Positions 35,782 to 44,496 of a stretch of DNA of 64,000 nt are shown piece by piece (position 1 is the first letter of the stretch; each line of letters opens with the position of its first letter). The stretch is taken from the NCBI RefSeq assembly GCF_004886325.1, contig NZ_QXFN01000004.1:248001-312000 (forward strand). The letters are read 5' to 3'. The notes below the pieces were generated by a model, which was given only the letters and a program-made list of their open reading frames with translations, did not search any database and was not told the DNA's origin. The position numbers and the translations under genes are program-made. This DNA is from Cellulomonas telluris. Its GTDB lineage: Bacteria > Actinomycetota > Actinomycetes > Actinomycetales > Cellulomonadaceae.

Positions 35782-37515
35782 GTGACGACGACGAGCACGA
35801 ACCGGGGCGGCGGCTCCGGCGCGCCCCTGCTGAGCATCCGCGACCTCGAGGTCACCTTCCGGACCGAGGCCGGGTCCGCCGTCGCCGTGCGCGGCGCGTC
35901 CTTCGACGTGCACGCCGGGCAGACGGTCGCCGTCGTCGGCGAGTCGGGCTCCGGGAAGTCGACGACCGCCGCCGCCGTGATCGGCCTGCTCGCGGGCAAC
36001 GGCTCGGTGACGGGCGGCAGCATCCTGTTCGACGGCGAGGACCTGACGACGCTCGGGCCGGACGCGATGCACCGCCTGCGCGGCAGCCGCATCGGGATGG
36101 TGCCGCAGGACCCCATGTCGAACCTCAACCCGGTCCGCCGGGTGGGGCACCAGATCGACGAGACGCTCGTGGACAACGCGGTGGTCACGGGGCGGGACGT
36201 GCGGCCGCGCACCGTCGAGCTGCTCGAGGAGGCGGGCCTGCCCGACGCGGCGCGCCGCGCGCAGCAGTACCCGCACGAGTTCTCGGGGGGCATGCGCCAG
36301 CGCGCGCTCATCGCGATGGGGCTGGCGGCCCGTCCGCAGCTGCTCATCGCGGACGAGCCGACCTCGGCGCTCGACGTCACGGTGCAGCGGGTCATCCTCG
36401 ACGGGCTGACCGACCTCACGGACCGGCTGGGCGTCGCGGTGCTGCTCATCACGCACGACCTGGGCCTGGCGGCGGAGCGCGCCGACCGGATCGTCGTCAT
36501 GTACCGGGGCGAGGTCGTCGAGCAGGGGCCGGCCCGGCAGCTGCTCACCGACCCGCAGCACGAGTACACGCGGCGCCTGATCGCGGCCGCGCCGTCGCTG
36601 GCCTCCCGCCGCGCCGAGCTGGCGCGCACCGGCGCGCAGGTGGCGGTCGCGGGGGTGGACGACCTGCTCGTCGTCCCCGCCGCGCACGACGGGCAGGCGC
36701 CGGAGGAGCGGCCGATCGTCGAGGTCGACCACGTCTCGAAGGTCTTCCGCCTGCGCGGCAAGGGCCTGCTGGGCCGTGCCACCGACTTCACGGCGGTCGA
36801 CGACGTCAGCTTCGTCGTCCCGCGCGGCCGGACCGTCGCGGTGGTGGGGGAGTCCGGGTCGGGCAAGTCCACGGTCGCGAAGATGATGCTGGGCCTGCTG
36901 CCGCCGACGTCGGGCACGATCCGCTTCGACGGCGTCGACGTGACGGGCAAGGACCGCGCTGCCGAGGTGGCGTTCCGGCGCCGCGTGCAGCCGATCTTCC
37001 AGGACCCCTACGCGTCGCTCGACCCGCTCTTCACGATCTACCGGACGATCGAGGAGCCGCTGCGCGCGCACGGCATCGGCGACGGGGCGTCCCGGCGCGC
37101 CCGGGTGCGCGAGCTCATGGACCAGGTCGCCCTGCCGGCCGAGCTGCTGCGCCGCTACCCGGCGGAGCTCTCGGGGGGCCAGCGGCAGCGCGTCGCCATC
37201 GCACGCGCGCTCGCGCTCGAGCCGGAGCTGGTGGTGTGCGACGAGGCGGTCTCCGCGCTCGACGTCATCGTGCAGTCGCAGATCCTGCGGCTGCTCGTGG
37301 AGCTGCAGGAGCGGCTCGGGCTGTCCTACCTGTTCATCAGCCACGACCTCGCGGTCGTGCGGCAGGTGGCCGACCACGTGTGCGTCATGCAGTCCGGCCG
37401 CCTGGTCGAGGAGGGCACCGTGGAGGACGTGTTCGAGCGGCCGCGCACCGAGTACACGCGCACGCTCCTCGACGCGATCCCCGGGCGCGACCTCGAGCTC
37501 GGCCGCACGGCCTGA
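35782..37515 (+). CDS. Peptide ABC transporter ATPase, fused DppD-DppF type
   Basis: 577 residues containing two complete ATPase domains in one chain. Domain 1 (about 17-275): Walker A GESGSGKST near residue 53, FSGGMRQRALIAMGL signature, LLIADEPTSALDV. Domain 2 (about 312-565): Walker A GESGSGKST near 356, LSGGQRQRVAIARAL, LVVCDEAVSALDV, then YLFISHDLAVVRQVADHV. Note CDEAVSAL in place of CDEPVSAL in the second Walker B region. The fusion removes the need for separate DppD and DppF. Starts 1 nt after the permease stop. Confidence 0.95.
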   Translation: MTTTSTNRGGGSGAPLLSIRDLEVTFRTEAGSAVAVRGASFDVHAGQTVAVVGESGSGKSTTAAAVIGLLAGNGSVTGGSILFDGEDLTTLGPDAMHRLRGSRIGMVPQDPMSNLNPVRRVGHQIDETLVDNAVVTGRDVRPRTVELLEEAGLPDAARRAQQYPHEFSGGMRQRALIAMGLAARPQLLIADEPTSALDVTVQRVILDGLTDLTDRLGVAVLLITHDLGLAAERADRIVVMYRGEVVEQGPARQLLTDPQHEYTRRLIAAAPSLASRRAELARTGAQVAVAGVDDLLVVPAAHDGQAPEERPIVEVDHVSKVFRLRGKGLLGRATDFTAVDDVSFVVPRGRTVAVVGESGSGKSTVAKMMLGLLPPTSGTIRFDGVDVTGKDRAAEVAFRRRVQPIFQDPYASLDPLFTIYRTIEEPLRAHGIGDGASRRARVRELMDQVALPAELLRRYPAELSGGQRQRVAIARALALEPELVVCDEAVSALDVIVQSQILRLLVELQERLGLSYLFISHDLAVVRQVADHVCVMQSGRLVEEGTVEDVFERPRTEYTRTLLDAIPGRDLELGRTA

Positions 37516-37564
37516 GGCCCGGCGACAGGGACCGAAGGCGCACGTCAGGGGCAGAGGCGCTGGA

Positions 37565-37570
37565 TAGGGT
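37565..37570 (+). promoter_or_regulatory. Putative -10 of pfkA
   Basis: TAGGGT in TGGATAGGGTGG, 63 nt before the pfkA GTG. The same TAGGGT hexamer is used before rpsA. Confidence 0.45.
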
Positions 37571-37633
37571 GGCGGCGGCGCGACGACGTGGGCGCGCCGC
37601 CCCCACCCCCTGTGCGACGAGGAGCTCATCAGC

Positions 37634-38659
37634 GTGCGTGTCGGACTGCTCACCGGCGGGGGCGACGTCCCCGGCCTGAACGCCGCCATCCGTGCCGTGG
37701 TCAAGCGCGGGGAGGGGGAGCACGGGCACTCGATCATCGGGTTCCGCAACGGGTGGAAGGGCGTCGTCGACGGCGACGTCATGCCGCTGACCCGGCAGCA
37801 CATCCGCAACGTCCTGCCCGTCGGCGGGACGCTGCTCGGCACCGCGCGGTACCACCCGCACGCCGCCGACGGCGGCCTGGACGCGGCGCTGGCCACGCTG
37901 GAGGCCGAGCGGATCGAGGCGCTCATCTGCATCGGCGGCGACGGCACGCTGCACGCGGCGAGCAGGATCGCCGAGGCGGGCGTCAAGATCGTCGGCATCC
38001 CGAAGACCATCGACAACGACGTGTGGGGGACCGACGCGTCCATCGGCTTCGACACGGCGGTGAGCATCGCGACCGAGGCCATCGACCGCGTCCACACCAC
38101 GGCGGAGTCGCACAACCGCGTGATGATCGTGGAGGTGATGGGCCGCCACGCCGGGTGGATCGCGGTGACGTCCGGGATCGCGGGCGGCGCCGAGCTCGTC
38201 CTGGCCCCCGAGGAGCCGTTCGACATCGACCGGGTCGAGCGCTTCCTCAAGCACCGGCACCGCGCACACGCCAGCTTCTCGATCCTCGTCGTCGCGGAGG
38301 GCGCGGTGCCCGCCGAGGGCACGTCCATGCACTACGAGACGCAGGTCGGCAAGTTCGGCGAGATCGTGGCCGGCGCCATCGGCGAGCGGCTCAAGGTCGA
38401 GATCGAGCGGCGGACGGGCTTCGACACGCGGGTCACGGTCCTGGGGCACACCCAGCGGGGCGGGACGCCCACCGCGGCCGACCGGATCCTCGCCTCGCGG
38501 TTCGGCGTGGCCGCGATCGACGCCGTCGACGCCGGCACGTCCGGCGTGATGACGGCCCTGCGCGGCGAGCGTGTCGAGCTCGTGCCGATCCCGGAGATCG
38601 CGGGCAAGGTGAAGTACGTCCCGGAGGACCTCCTGCGGGTCGCGGGCGCCCTGGCCTGA
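37634..38659 (+). CDS. pfkA: 6-phosphofructokinase
   Basis: 341 residues. Phosphorylates fructose 6-phosphate at C1. MRVGLLTGGGDVPGLNAAIR is the nucleotide-binding N-terminus. Donor-site residues are mixed: GGDGT keeps Gly at the position of E. coli Gly104 (ATP-type), whereas IPKTIDND has Lys where E. coli has Gly124 (as in PPi-type enzymes). The catalytic Asp is in TIDND, and MGRHAGW and GHTQRGG are the substrate loops. From knowledge of actinobacterial PFKs I expect ATP use, but this residue pair does not settle it. GTG 37634 with GAGGAG upstream. Confidence 0.95.
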   Translation: MRVGLLTGGGDVPGLNAAIRAVVKRGEGEHGHSIIGFRNGWKGVVDGDVMPLTRQHIRNVLPVGGTLLGTARYHPHAADGGLDAALATLEAERIEALICIGGDGTLHAASRIAEAGVKIVGIPKTIDNDVWGTDASIGFDTAVSIATEAIDRVHTTAESHNRVMIVEVMGRHAGWIAVTSGIAGGAELVLAPEEPFDIDRVERFLKHRHRAHASFSILVVAEGAVPAEGTSMHYETQVGKFGEIVAGAIGERLKVEIERRTGFDTRVTVLGHTQRGGTPTAADRILASRFGVAAIDAVDAGTSGVMTALRGERVELVPIPEIAGKVKYVPEDLLRVAGALA

Positions 38660-38674
38660 GCGCGCCCCGCGTCT

Positions 38675-38707
38675 TTGCCTGCAGGCCTGTCCACCGATAG
38701 GGTGGAC
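38675..38707 (+). promoter_or_regulatory. rpsA promoter with dyad over the -10
   Basis: TTGCCT (38675-38680), 17-nt spacer, TAGGGT (38698-38703): a good sigma-A promoter. A perfect inverted repeat GTCCACC-GATAG-GGTGGAC (38689-38707) is centred on the -10. The transcript would have a leader of about 155 nt before rpsA. Confidence 0.65.
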
Positions 38708-38867
38708 GGCGGTTGTCGCGCGCCTTCGTCCCGATCTCCGCTCCGCGACGGAGAGGAACACCGGGGTCGGTGCCGCGGTTGACCTCATCGGCACCGCAAC
38801 GCACGTCCGTGGCGCCACCCCTCCCACGTCCGCACTACTCCCTGTCCGCATCGGAGCCCACCACTAC

Positions 38868-40346
38868 ATGAGCATCTCCACCCCCGCGAAGCCCGCCACG
38901 CCGCAGGTCGCGGTGAACGACATCGGTTCGGCCGAGGACTTCCTGGCCGCGATCGACGCCACCATCAAGTACTTCAACGACGGTGACATCGTCGAGGGCA
39001 CGATCGTCAAGGTCGACCGCGACGAGGTCCTCCTCGACATCGGCTACAAGACCGAGGGCGTCATCCCGTCCCGTGAGCTGTCGATCAAGCACGACGTCGA
39101 CCCGGGCGAGGTCGTCCAGGTCGGCGACCAGGTCGAGGCCCTGGTCCTCCAGAAGGAGGACAAGGAGGGCCGGCTGATCCTGTCCAAGAAGCGGGCGCAG
39201 TACGAGCGCGCGTGGGGCACGATCGAGAAGATCAAGGAGGAGGACGGCGTCGTCACCGGCACCGTCATCGAGGTCGTCAAGGGCGGCCTCATCCTCGACA
39301 TCGGTCTGCGCGGCTTCCTGCCCGCCTCGCTCGTCGAGATGCGCCGTGTCCGCGACCTCCAGCCGTACGTCGGCAAGGAGATCGAGGCGAAGATCATCGA
39401 GCTCGACAAGAACCGCAACAACGTCGTCCTCTCGCGCCGTGCGTGGCTCGAGCAGACGCAGTCCGAGGTCCGCTCCACCTTCCTGCAGACGCTGCAGAAG
39501 GGCCAGGTGCGCCCCGGTGTGGTCTCGTCGATCGTCAACTTCGGTGCGTTCGTCGACCTGGGCGGCGTGGACGGGCTCGTGCACGTCTCCGAGCTGTCCT
39601 GGAAGCACATCGATCACCCCTCCGAGGTCGTCGAGGTCGGCCAGGAGGTCACGGTCGAGGTGCTCGAGGTCGACTTCGACCGTGAGCGCGTCTCCCTGTC
39701 GCTGAAGGCGACGCAGGAGGACCCGTGGCAGGCGTTCGCCCGCACGCACGCCATCGGCCAGGTCGTGCCCGGCAAGGTCACCAAGCTCGTGCCGTTCGGT
39801 GCGTTCGTGCGCGTCGAGGACGGCATCGAGGGCCTCGTGCACATCTCGGAGCTGGCCGTGCGCCACGTCGAGATCCCCGAGCAGGTCGTGCAGGTCGGCG
39901 ACGACGTCTTCGTCAAGGTCATCGACATCGACCTCGAGCGTCGCCGCATCTCGCTCTCGCTCAAGCAGGCGAACGAGGGCTTCGACCCCGAGTCGGACGA
40001 CTTCGACCCCGCGCTGTACGGCATGGCGGCCGAGTACGACGAGCAGGGCAACTACAAGTACCCCGAGGGCTTCGACCCGACCACCAACGAGTGGCTCGAG
40101 GGCTTCGAGGCGCAGCGCGAGGCGTGGGAGGCCCAGTACGCGGCCGCGCACGAGCGCTGGGAGGCGCACCGCAAGCAGGTCGCCGAGGCGAACCGTGCGG
40201 ACGCCGAGGCGGGCAACGAGTCGGCTCCCGCCGCCACCGGCGGTGCCGCGCCCTCGACGTACTCGTCGTCGACCGAGGAGGTCACCGGCACCCTCGCGTC
40301 GGACGAGGCGCTCGCCGCCCTGCGCGAGAAGCTCACGGGCAACTGA
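38868..40346 (+). CDS. rpsA: 30S ribosomal protein S1
   Basis: 492 residues with four S1 (OB-fold) RNA-binding repeats: GDIVEGTIVKVDRDEVLLDI (about 38), GVVTGTVIEVVKGGLILDI (about 125), GQVRPGVVSSIVNFGAFVDL (about 211) and GQVVPGKVTKLVPFGAFVRV (about 296). The last two are the most canonical. A flexible acidic, Ala-rich C-terminal tail of about 90 residues follows, as in other actinobacteria, which have four repeats rather than the six of E. coli. Monocistronic: its own promoter and a terminator. Confidence 0.97.
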   Translation: MSISTPAKPATPQVAVNDIGSAEDFLAAIDATIKYFNDGDIVEGTIVKVDRDEVLLDIGYKTEGVIPSRELSIKHDVDPGEVVQVGDQVEALVLQKEDKEGRLILSKKRAQYERAWGTIEKIKEEDGVVTGTVIEVVKGGLILDIGLRGFLPASLVEMRRVRDLQPYVGKEIEAKIIELDKNRNNVVLSRRAWLEQTQSEVRSTFLQTLQKGQVRPGVVSSIVNFGAFVDLGGVDGLVHVSELSWKHIDHPSEVVEVGQEVTVEVLEVDFDRERVSLSLKATQEDPWQAFARTHAIGQVVPGKVTKLVPFGAFVRVEDGIEGLVHISELAVRHVEIPEQVVQVGDDVFVKVIDIDLERRRISLSLKQANEGFDPESDDFDPALYGMAAEYDEQGNYKYPEGFDPTTNEWLEGFEAQREAWEAQYAAAHERWEAHRKQVAEANRADAEAGNESAPAATGGAAPSTYSSSTEEVTGTLASDEALAALREKLTGN

Positions 40347-40374
40347 CGCACGCGGGCCGCGGCCCGCAGGCTCA

Positions 40375-40409
40375 CGACGGCCGGTCACCCCTCGGGTGGC
40401 CGGCCGTCG
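40375..40409 (+). terminator. rpsA terminator
   Basis: 16-bp stem with one G-U pair (CGACGGCCGGTCACCC, loop CTC, GGGTGGCCGGCCGTCG), 29 nt after the stop. A smaller palindrome, GCGGGCCGCGGCCCGC, precedes it. Confidence 0.7.
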
Positions 40410-40470
40410 GCGTTCCCGGGCGGCGGAGGCCGGGGTCGCGCCGCTCCCTCCCTGCCGCCACGATGGGCAG

Positions 40471-41100
40471 GTGCAGCGCATCGGACTGACAGGTGGCATC
40501 GCGGCGGGGAAGTCCGTCGCAGCACGGCGGCTGGCGGCCCGGGGCGCGGTCGTGGTGGACCACGACGTGCTGGCCCGGGAGGCGGTCCTGCCCGGCTCGG
40601 CGGGCCTCGACGCCGTGGTCGAGGCGTTCGGCCCGGAGGTGCTCACCGCTGACGGCGTGCTGGACCGCCCAGCACTCGGCCGTGTCGTGTTCTCCGACCC
40701 CACCGCACGCGCGCGGCTGGACGCCATCGTGCACCCCGTCGTCCGCCGTCTCGCCGCCGAGCGCGAGGCGGCCGCGGCGGCCGCGGACGCGTCCGCCGTG
40801 GTGGTGCACGACATCCCGCTGCTGGTCGAGACCGGGCAGGCCGACCGCTTCCACCTCGTCGTCGTGGTGCACGCCCCGGCGGTGCTGCGTGTCGAGCGCC
40901 TCGTGCGCCTGCGCGGCATGGAGCGGTCGGACGCCGAGGCCAGGGTCGCCGCGCAGGCGGGCGACGAGGTACGGCTCGAGGTGGCGGACGTGGTGCTCGA
41001 CGGGACGGGCCAGGACGCCGACCTGGAGCGGCAGGTCGACGACCTGTGGGAGCGGCTCGCACAGGAGCGCGACGCGGAGACGGGGGCGGGCCTCACCTGA
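40471..41100 (+). CDS. coaE: Dephospho-CoA kinase
   Basis: 209 residues; last step of coenzyme A synthesis, ATP-dependent phosphorylation of dephospho-CoA. P-loop GLTGGIAAGKS at the N-terminus, then VVDHDVLAREAVLPGSAGL and VVVHDIPLLVETGQADRF, both CoaE hallmarks. Unlike the mycobacterial protein it has no fused C-terminal GrpB-like domain. GTG 40471 is the only start that leaves the P-loop at its usual place (residue 5 onward). rpsA-coaE-uvrB order is conserved in actinobacteria. Confidence 0.95.
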   Translation: MQRIGLTGGIAAGKSVAARRLAARGAVVVDHDVLAREAVLPGSAGLDAVVEAFGPEVLTADGVLDRPALGRVVFSDPTARARLDAIVHPVVRRLAAEREAAAAAADASAVVVHDIPLLVETGQADRFHLVVVVHAPAVLRVERLVRLRGMERSDAEARVAAQAGDEVRLEVADVVLDGTGQDADLERQVDDLWERLAQERDAETGAGLT

Positions 41101-41312
41101 TGGGGTGTCCCGGGGGCGGACCCGTTCCGCTGCCGACCCGGGACCCTGTACCGTCGCGTCGCCCGGTGGGACGTGCTCGGCCGTCCGGGTGAAGTCGGAC
41201 GGGGAAGCGCATGCCTGCGCTCCCGCCGTCCGATCAGGGGGCAGGCGCAGAGCTGCGCCGACACGGTGGACGAGGACGTGCACCGTGACGCGGACGGATC
41301 CCGGGAGGGACC

Positions 41313-41762
41313 ATGGCGCTCCAGTCGATCGGCACGAACGGGTGGGAGGCGCGCCCCGCGCAGTCGAAGGCGTCGGTCTCGGTGGCGAGCCGCGTGCTCA
41401 CCGCGAACCAGGTCCTCGACCTCGCGGCGAAGGCGGCCGCCGAGGTGGAGGACACGAGCGGGTGGGTGCGTCCGCTCGAGCGCGGCTCGAACCGGCTGCG
41501 GCTGGTGGTCCGCGACCTGACCCGGGCGGACGACGAGCCCGTCCTGCACTTCGACGTGGAGGTGGACCGCGCCGTCGGCCGCGTGACGGCGCGCACGGTC
41601 ATCCAGACCTTCGTCGTGAAGCAGTCGGGCGTGGCGGCGCTGCTGCCGGTGGCCCGGCGCAAGATCGCCGGCTTCAGCGCCTACCGGGCCTTCATGGAGC
41701 GGTACGCCGACGCGCTGTCGGACGTCGACCCCGACGTGCAGGTGTCGTACAGCGGCGACTGA
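41313..41762 (+). CDS. Conserved-looking small protein of unknown function
   Basis: 149 residues, not recognised. ATG 41313 has a strong GGGAGGGA ribosome site at 41303-41310. The protein looks soluble with no signal peptide or membrane segment: mixed alpha/beta, with strands such as LRLVVRDL, VLHFDVEVDRAVGRVTARTVIQTFVV and a closing helix GFSAYRAFMERYADAL. Coding bias is like its neighbours. It sits alone between coaE and uvrB after a 212-bp gap that holds no gene, only a TACCGT -10-like hexamer at about 41148. The alternation of charged and hydrophobic residues suggests a small fold possibly binding a ligand or partner, but nothing allows a functional call. Confidence 0.75.
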   Translation: MALQSIGTNGWEARPAQSKASVSVASRVLTANQVLDLAAKAAAEVEDTSGWVRPLERGSNRLRLVVRDLTRADDEPVLHFDVEVDRAVGRVTARTVIQTFVVKQSGVAALLPVARRKIAGFSAYRAFMERYADALSDVDPDVQVSYSGD

Positions 41763-41841
41763 CGCCCGGCGCCGTCGTGGGCGGCCGGCCACCGCGGGAG
41801 GCGGTTCGCCCTGCGCGGACTCCCGTGCACGGGCGCCGCGT

Positions 41842-41864
41842 CTGTCGGTGGTCGGTCGTACCGT
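41842..41864 (+). promoter_or_regulatory. uvrB promoter of the RecA-independent DNA-damage type
   Basis: CTGTCGGTG (41842-41850), 8 nt, TACCGT (41859-41864), then 6 nt to the ATG. It matches the mycobacterial motif TTGTCRGTG-N8-TANNNT except for the first base, and 16 of 18 bases from 41843 to 41860 are identical with the uvrA promoter. No LexA-type palindrome is visible here. Confidence 0.8.
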
Positions 41865-41870
41865 GGACGC

Positions 41871-43976
41871 ATGCGCCCCGTGACCGACCTGCAGCGGACC
41901 GTCGCGCCGTTCGAGGTGGTGTCGGAGTACACCCCGAGCGGCGACCAGCCGGCCGCGATCGCCCAGCTCGCCGAGCGCATCCAGGCGGGCGAGAAGGACG
42001 TCGTCCTGCTCGGTGCGACCGGTACCGGCAAGTCGGCGACGACGGCCTGGCTGATCGAGAAGCTCCAGCGCCCGACGCTCGTCATGGCGCCGAACAAGAC
42101 GCTGGCTGCCCAGCTCGCGACGGAGTTCCGCGAGCTGCTGCCGAACAACGCGGTCGAGTACTTCGTGTCGTACTACGACTACTACCAGCCCGAGGCGTAC
42201 ATCGCGCAGACGGACACGTACATCGAGAAGGACTCCTCCATCAACGAGGAGGTCGAGCGCCTGCGGCACTCGGCGACCAGCTCGCTGCTCACCCGGCGCG
42301 ACGTCGTCGTGGTCGCGTCCGTGTCGTGCATCTACGGCCTGGGGACGCCCCAGGAGTACGTCGACCGCATGGTGACGCTCAACGTCGGCGACGTGGTCGA
42401 CCGCGACCGGCTGCTCCGGCAGTTCGTCACCATGCAGTACTCGCGCAACGACATGGCGTTCACGCGCGGCACCTTCCGGGTGCGCGGCGACACCGTCGAG
42501 ATCATCCCGGTGTACGAGGAGCTCGCGATCCGCATCGAGTTCTTCGGCGACGAGATCGAGGCCATCGCGACGCTGCACCCGCTGACGGGCGACGTCGTGC
42601 GCGTCGAGCAGCAGGTGCACGTCTTCCCGGCGACGCACTACGTCGCGGGCCCCGAGCGCATGGAGCGGGCCATCGCGGGCATCGAGGCCGAGCTCGAGGA
42701 GCGGCTGGCGGAGCTCGAGCGGCAGAACAAGCTGCTCGAGGCGCAGCGGCTGCAGATGAGGACCACCTACGACATCGAGATGATGCGCCAGGTCGGCTCC
42801 TGCTCCGGCATCGAGAACTACTCGCGGCACATCGACGGACGCGCGCCCGGCTCGGCGCCGAACACGCTGCTCGACTACTTCCCCGAGGACTTCCTGCTCG
42901 TCATCGACGAGTCGCACGTGACCGTGCCGCAGATCGGGGCGATGTTCGAGGGCGACATGTCGCGCAAGCGGAGCCTCGTGGACCACGGCTTCCGCCTGCC
43001 GAGCGCGACCGACAACCGGCCGCTGCGCTGGGAGGAGTTCGTCGAGCGCATCGGGCAGACGGTGTACCTGTCCGCCACGCCGGGCAGCTACGAGCTGTCC
43101 ATGTCGGACGGCGTGGTGGAGCAGATCATCCGTCCCACCGGCCTCGTGGACCCCGAGGTCGTGGTCAAGCCGACGCAGGGGCAGATCGACGACCTGCTGG
43201 GGGAGATCCGCGACCGCGTCGACCGCGACGAGCGCGTCCTGGTCACGACGCTGACGAAGAAGATGGCCGAGGACCTCACCGACTACCTGCTCGAGAAGGG
43301 CGTGCGGGTGCGCTACCTGCACTCCGAGGTGGACACCTTGCGCCGCGTCGAGCTGCTGCGCGAGCTGCGTCTCGGCGAGTACGACGTCCTCGTCGGCATC
43401 AACCTCCTGCGAGAGGGCCTCGACCTGCCGGAGGTCTCGCTCGTCGCGATCCTCGACGCCGACAAGGAGGGGTTCCTCCGCTCGGGGACGTCCCTCATCC
43501 AGACGATCGGGCGCGCGGCGCGCAACGTCTCGGGCCAGGTGCACATGTACGCGGACCGCATCACGCCGGGCATGGCGACGGCCATCGAGGAGACGAACCG
43601 CCGGCGCGAGCGGCAGGTCGCGTACAACCGTGAGCACGGGATCGACCCGCAGCCGCTGCGCAAGAAGATCAACGACATCACCGACCTGCTGGCCCGCGAG
43701 GACGCCGACACCGCGGAGCTCCTGGGCGGGGCCGGGCGGCAGGCCAGCCGCGGCAAGGCCCCGGTGCCCGGCCTCGGGTCGCGTCAGGGCCCGACCGACG
43801 AGCGCACGCGCCTGGTCGGGGCGGCCGCCGGCGAGCTCGCCGACCTCATCCAGCAGCTGACCGACCAGATGCACGCGGCGGCGGCCGAGCTGCAGTTCGA
43901 GCTCGCGGCGCGTCTGCGCGACGAGATCTCCGGGCTCAAGAAGGAGCTCCGGCAGATGCACGCGGCGACCGCCTGA
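41871..43976 (+). CDS. uvrB: Excinuclease ABC subunit B
   Basis: 701 residues. Damage-verification helicase-like subunit that receives DNA from UvrA and recruits UvrC. Walker [16 protein letters not shown]; beta-hairpin region [20 protein letters not shown], which inserts between strands; Walker [17 protein letters not shown] motif VI; C-terminal UVR motif [28 protein letters not shown] for UvrC contact. The ATG follows the damage-type promoter by 6 nt, so translation is probably leaderless. Confidence 0.97.
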   Translation: MRPVTDLQRTVAPFEVVSEYTPSGDQPAAIAQLAERIQAGEKDVVLLGATGTGKSATTAWLIEKLQRPTLVMAPNKTLAAQLATEFRELLPNNAVEYFVSYYDYYQPEAYIAQTDTYIEKDSSINEEVERLRHSATSSLLTRRDVVVVASVSCIYGLGTPQEYVDRMVTLNVGDVVDRDRLLRQFVTMQYSRNDMAFTRGTFRVRGDTVEIIPVYEELAIRIEFFGDEIEAIATLHPLTGDVVRVEQQVHVFPATHYVAGPERMERAIAGIEAELEERLAELERQNKLLEAQRLQMRTTYDIEMMRQVGSCSGIENYSRHIDGRAPGSAPNTLLDYFPEDFLLVIDESHVTVPQIGAMFEGDMSRKRSLVDHGFRLPSATDNRPLRWEEFVERIGQTVYLSATPGSYELSMSDGVVEQIIRPTGLVDPEVVVKPTQGQIDDLLGEIRDRVDRDERVLVTTLTKKMAEDLTDYLLEKGVRVRYLHSEVDTLRRVELLRELRLGEYDVLVGINLLREGLDLPEVSLVAILDADKEGFLRSGTSLIQTIGRAARNVSGQVHMYADRITPGMATAIEETNRRRERQVAYNREHGIDPQPLRKKINDITDLLAREDADTAELLGGAGRQASRGKAPVPGLGSRQGPTDERTRLVGAAAGELADLIQQLTDQMHAAAAELQFELAARLRDEISGLKKELRQMHAATA

Positions 43977-44009
43977 CGGCGCCGCGGGACGCCACGACCG
44001 GGAGGACGC

Positions 44010-44447
44010 ATGGACCGCAGGCTGCAGCTGACGTTCGATGCCCACGACCCGCGCGCCCTCGGCACGTTCTGGGCCGAGGTGCTGGGCTACGTCGAGGACC
44101 CGCCTCCGGAGGGTTTCGACGACTGGGAGGCGGCGCTGCGGGCCTGGGGGCTGCCCGAGGAGCGCTGGAACGACGCCTACGCCATCGTCGACCCGGCCGG
44201 GGACGGCCCGCGGATCTTCCTGCAGCGCGTGCCGGAGGGGAAGACGGCCAAGAACCGGATGCACCTGGACGTGGGTCTGCCCGGCGGCGGCCGCCGCGGC
44301 GACGAGCCGGACCGGGACGCCGTCCGTGCCCGGGCCGAGGAGCTGGCGGGCCTCGGCGCCCGCGTGGTCCAGGAGTTCGACGAGCCGGTGTCGGGGTTCT
44401 GGGTCGTCATGCAGGACCCGGAGGGCAACGAGTTCTGCCTCGTCTGA
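44010..44447 (+). CDS. VOC-superfamily (glyoxalase/bleomycin resistance-like) protein
   Basis: 145 residues. A paired beta-alpha-beta-beta-beta fold of the glyoxalase-like group: RRLQLTFDAHDPRALGTFWAEVLGY at the start and MQDPEGNEFCLV at the end, the usual closing motif with the metal-ligand glutamate. A linker region DDWEAALRAWGLPEERWND is specific to an actinobacterial subgroup. Function undetermined (isomerase, dioxygenase or drug binding). ATG 44010 with GGAGG 4 nt upstream, 33 nt after uvrB. Confidence 0.88.
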   Translation: MDRRLQLTFDAHDPRALGTFWAEVLGYVEDPPPEGFDDWEAALRAWGLPEERWNDAYAIVDPAGDGPRIFLQRVPEGKTAKNRMHLDVGLPGGGRRGDEPDRDAVRARAEELAGLGARVVQEFDEPVSGFWVVMQDPEGNEFCLV

Positions 44448-44484
44448 ACGGACGCCCGCGGGGCGGTCACGCGCGGCGGGCACC

Positions 44485-44490
44485 TATGAT
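44485..44490 (+). promoter_or_regulatory. -10 of the TerC operon
   Basis: TATGAT, five of six bases of the sigma-A consensus, placed so that transcription would begin at about 44497, the first base of riboswitch helix P1. No clear -35. Confidence 0.6.
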
Positions 44491-44496
44491 GGTCGG

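Noticed and set aside
41800-41870. Search for a LexA box before uvrB
   Set aside because: Only an isolated GTTCGC half-site near 41803-41808 with no matching left half; not supported.
38835-44483. A 1882-codon open frame antisense to rpsA-coaE-uvrB
   Set aside because: Same artefact of GC bias; it runs across several well-identified genes and intergenic regions and shows no motif.
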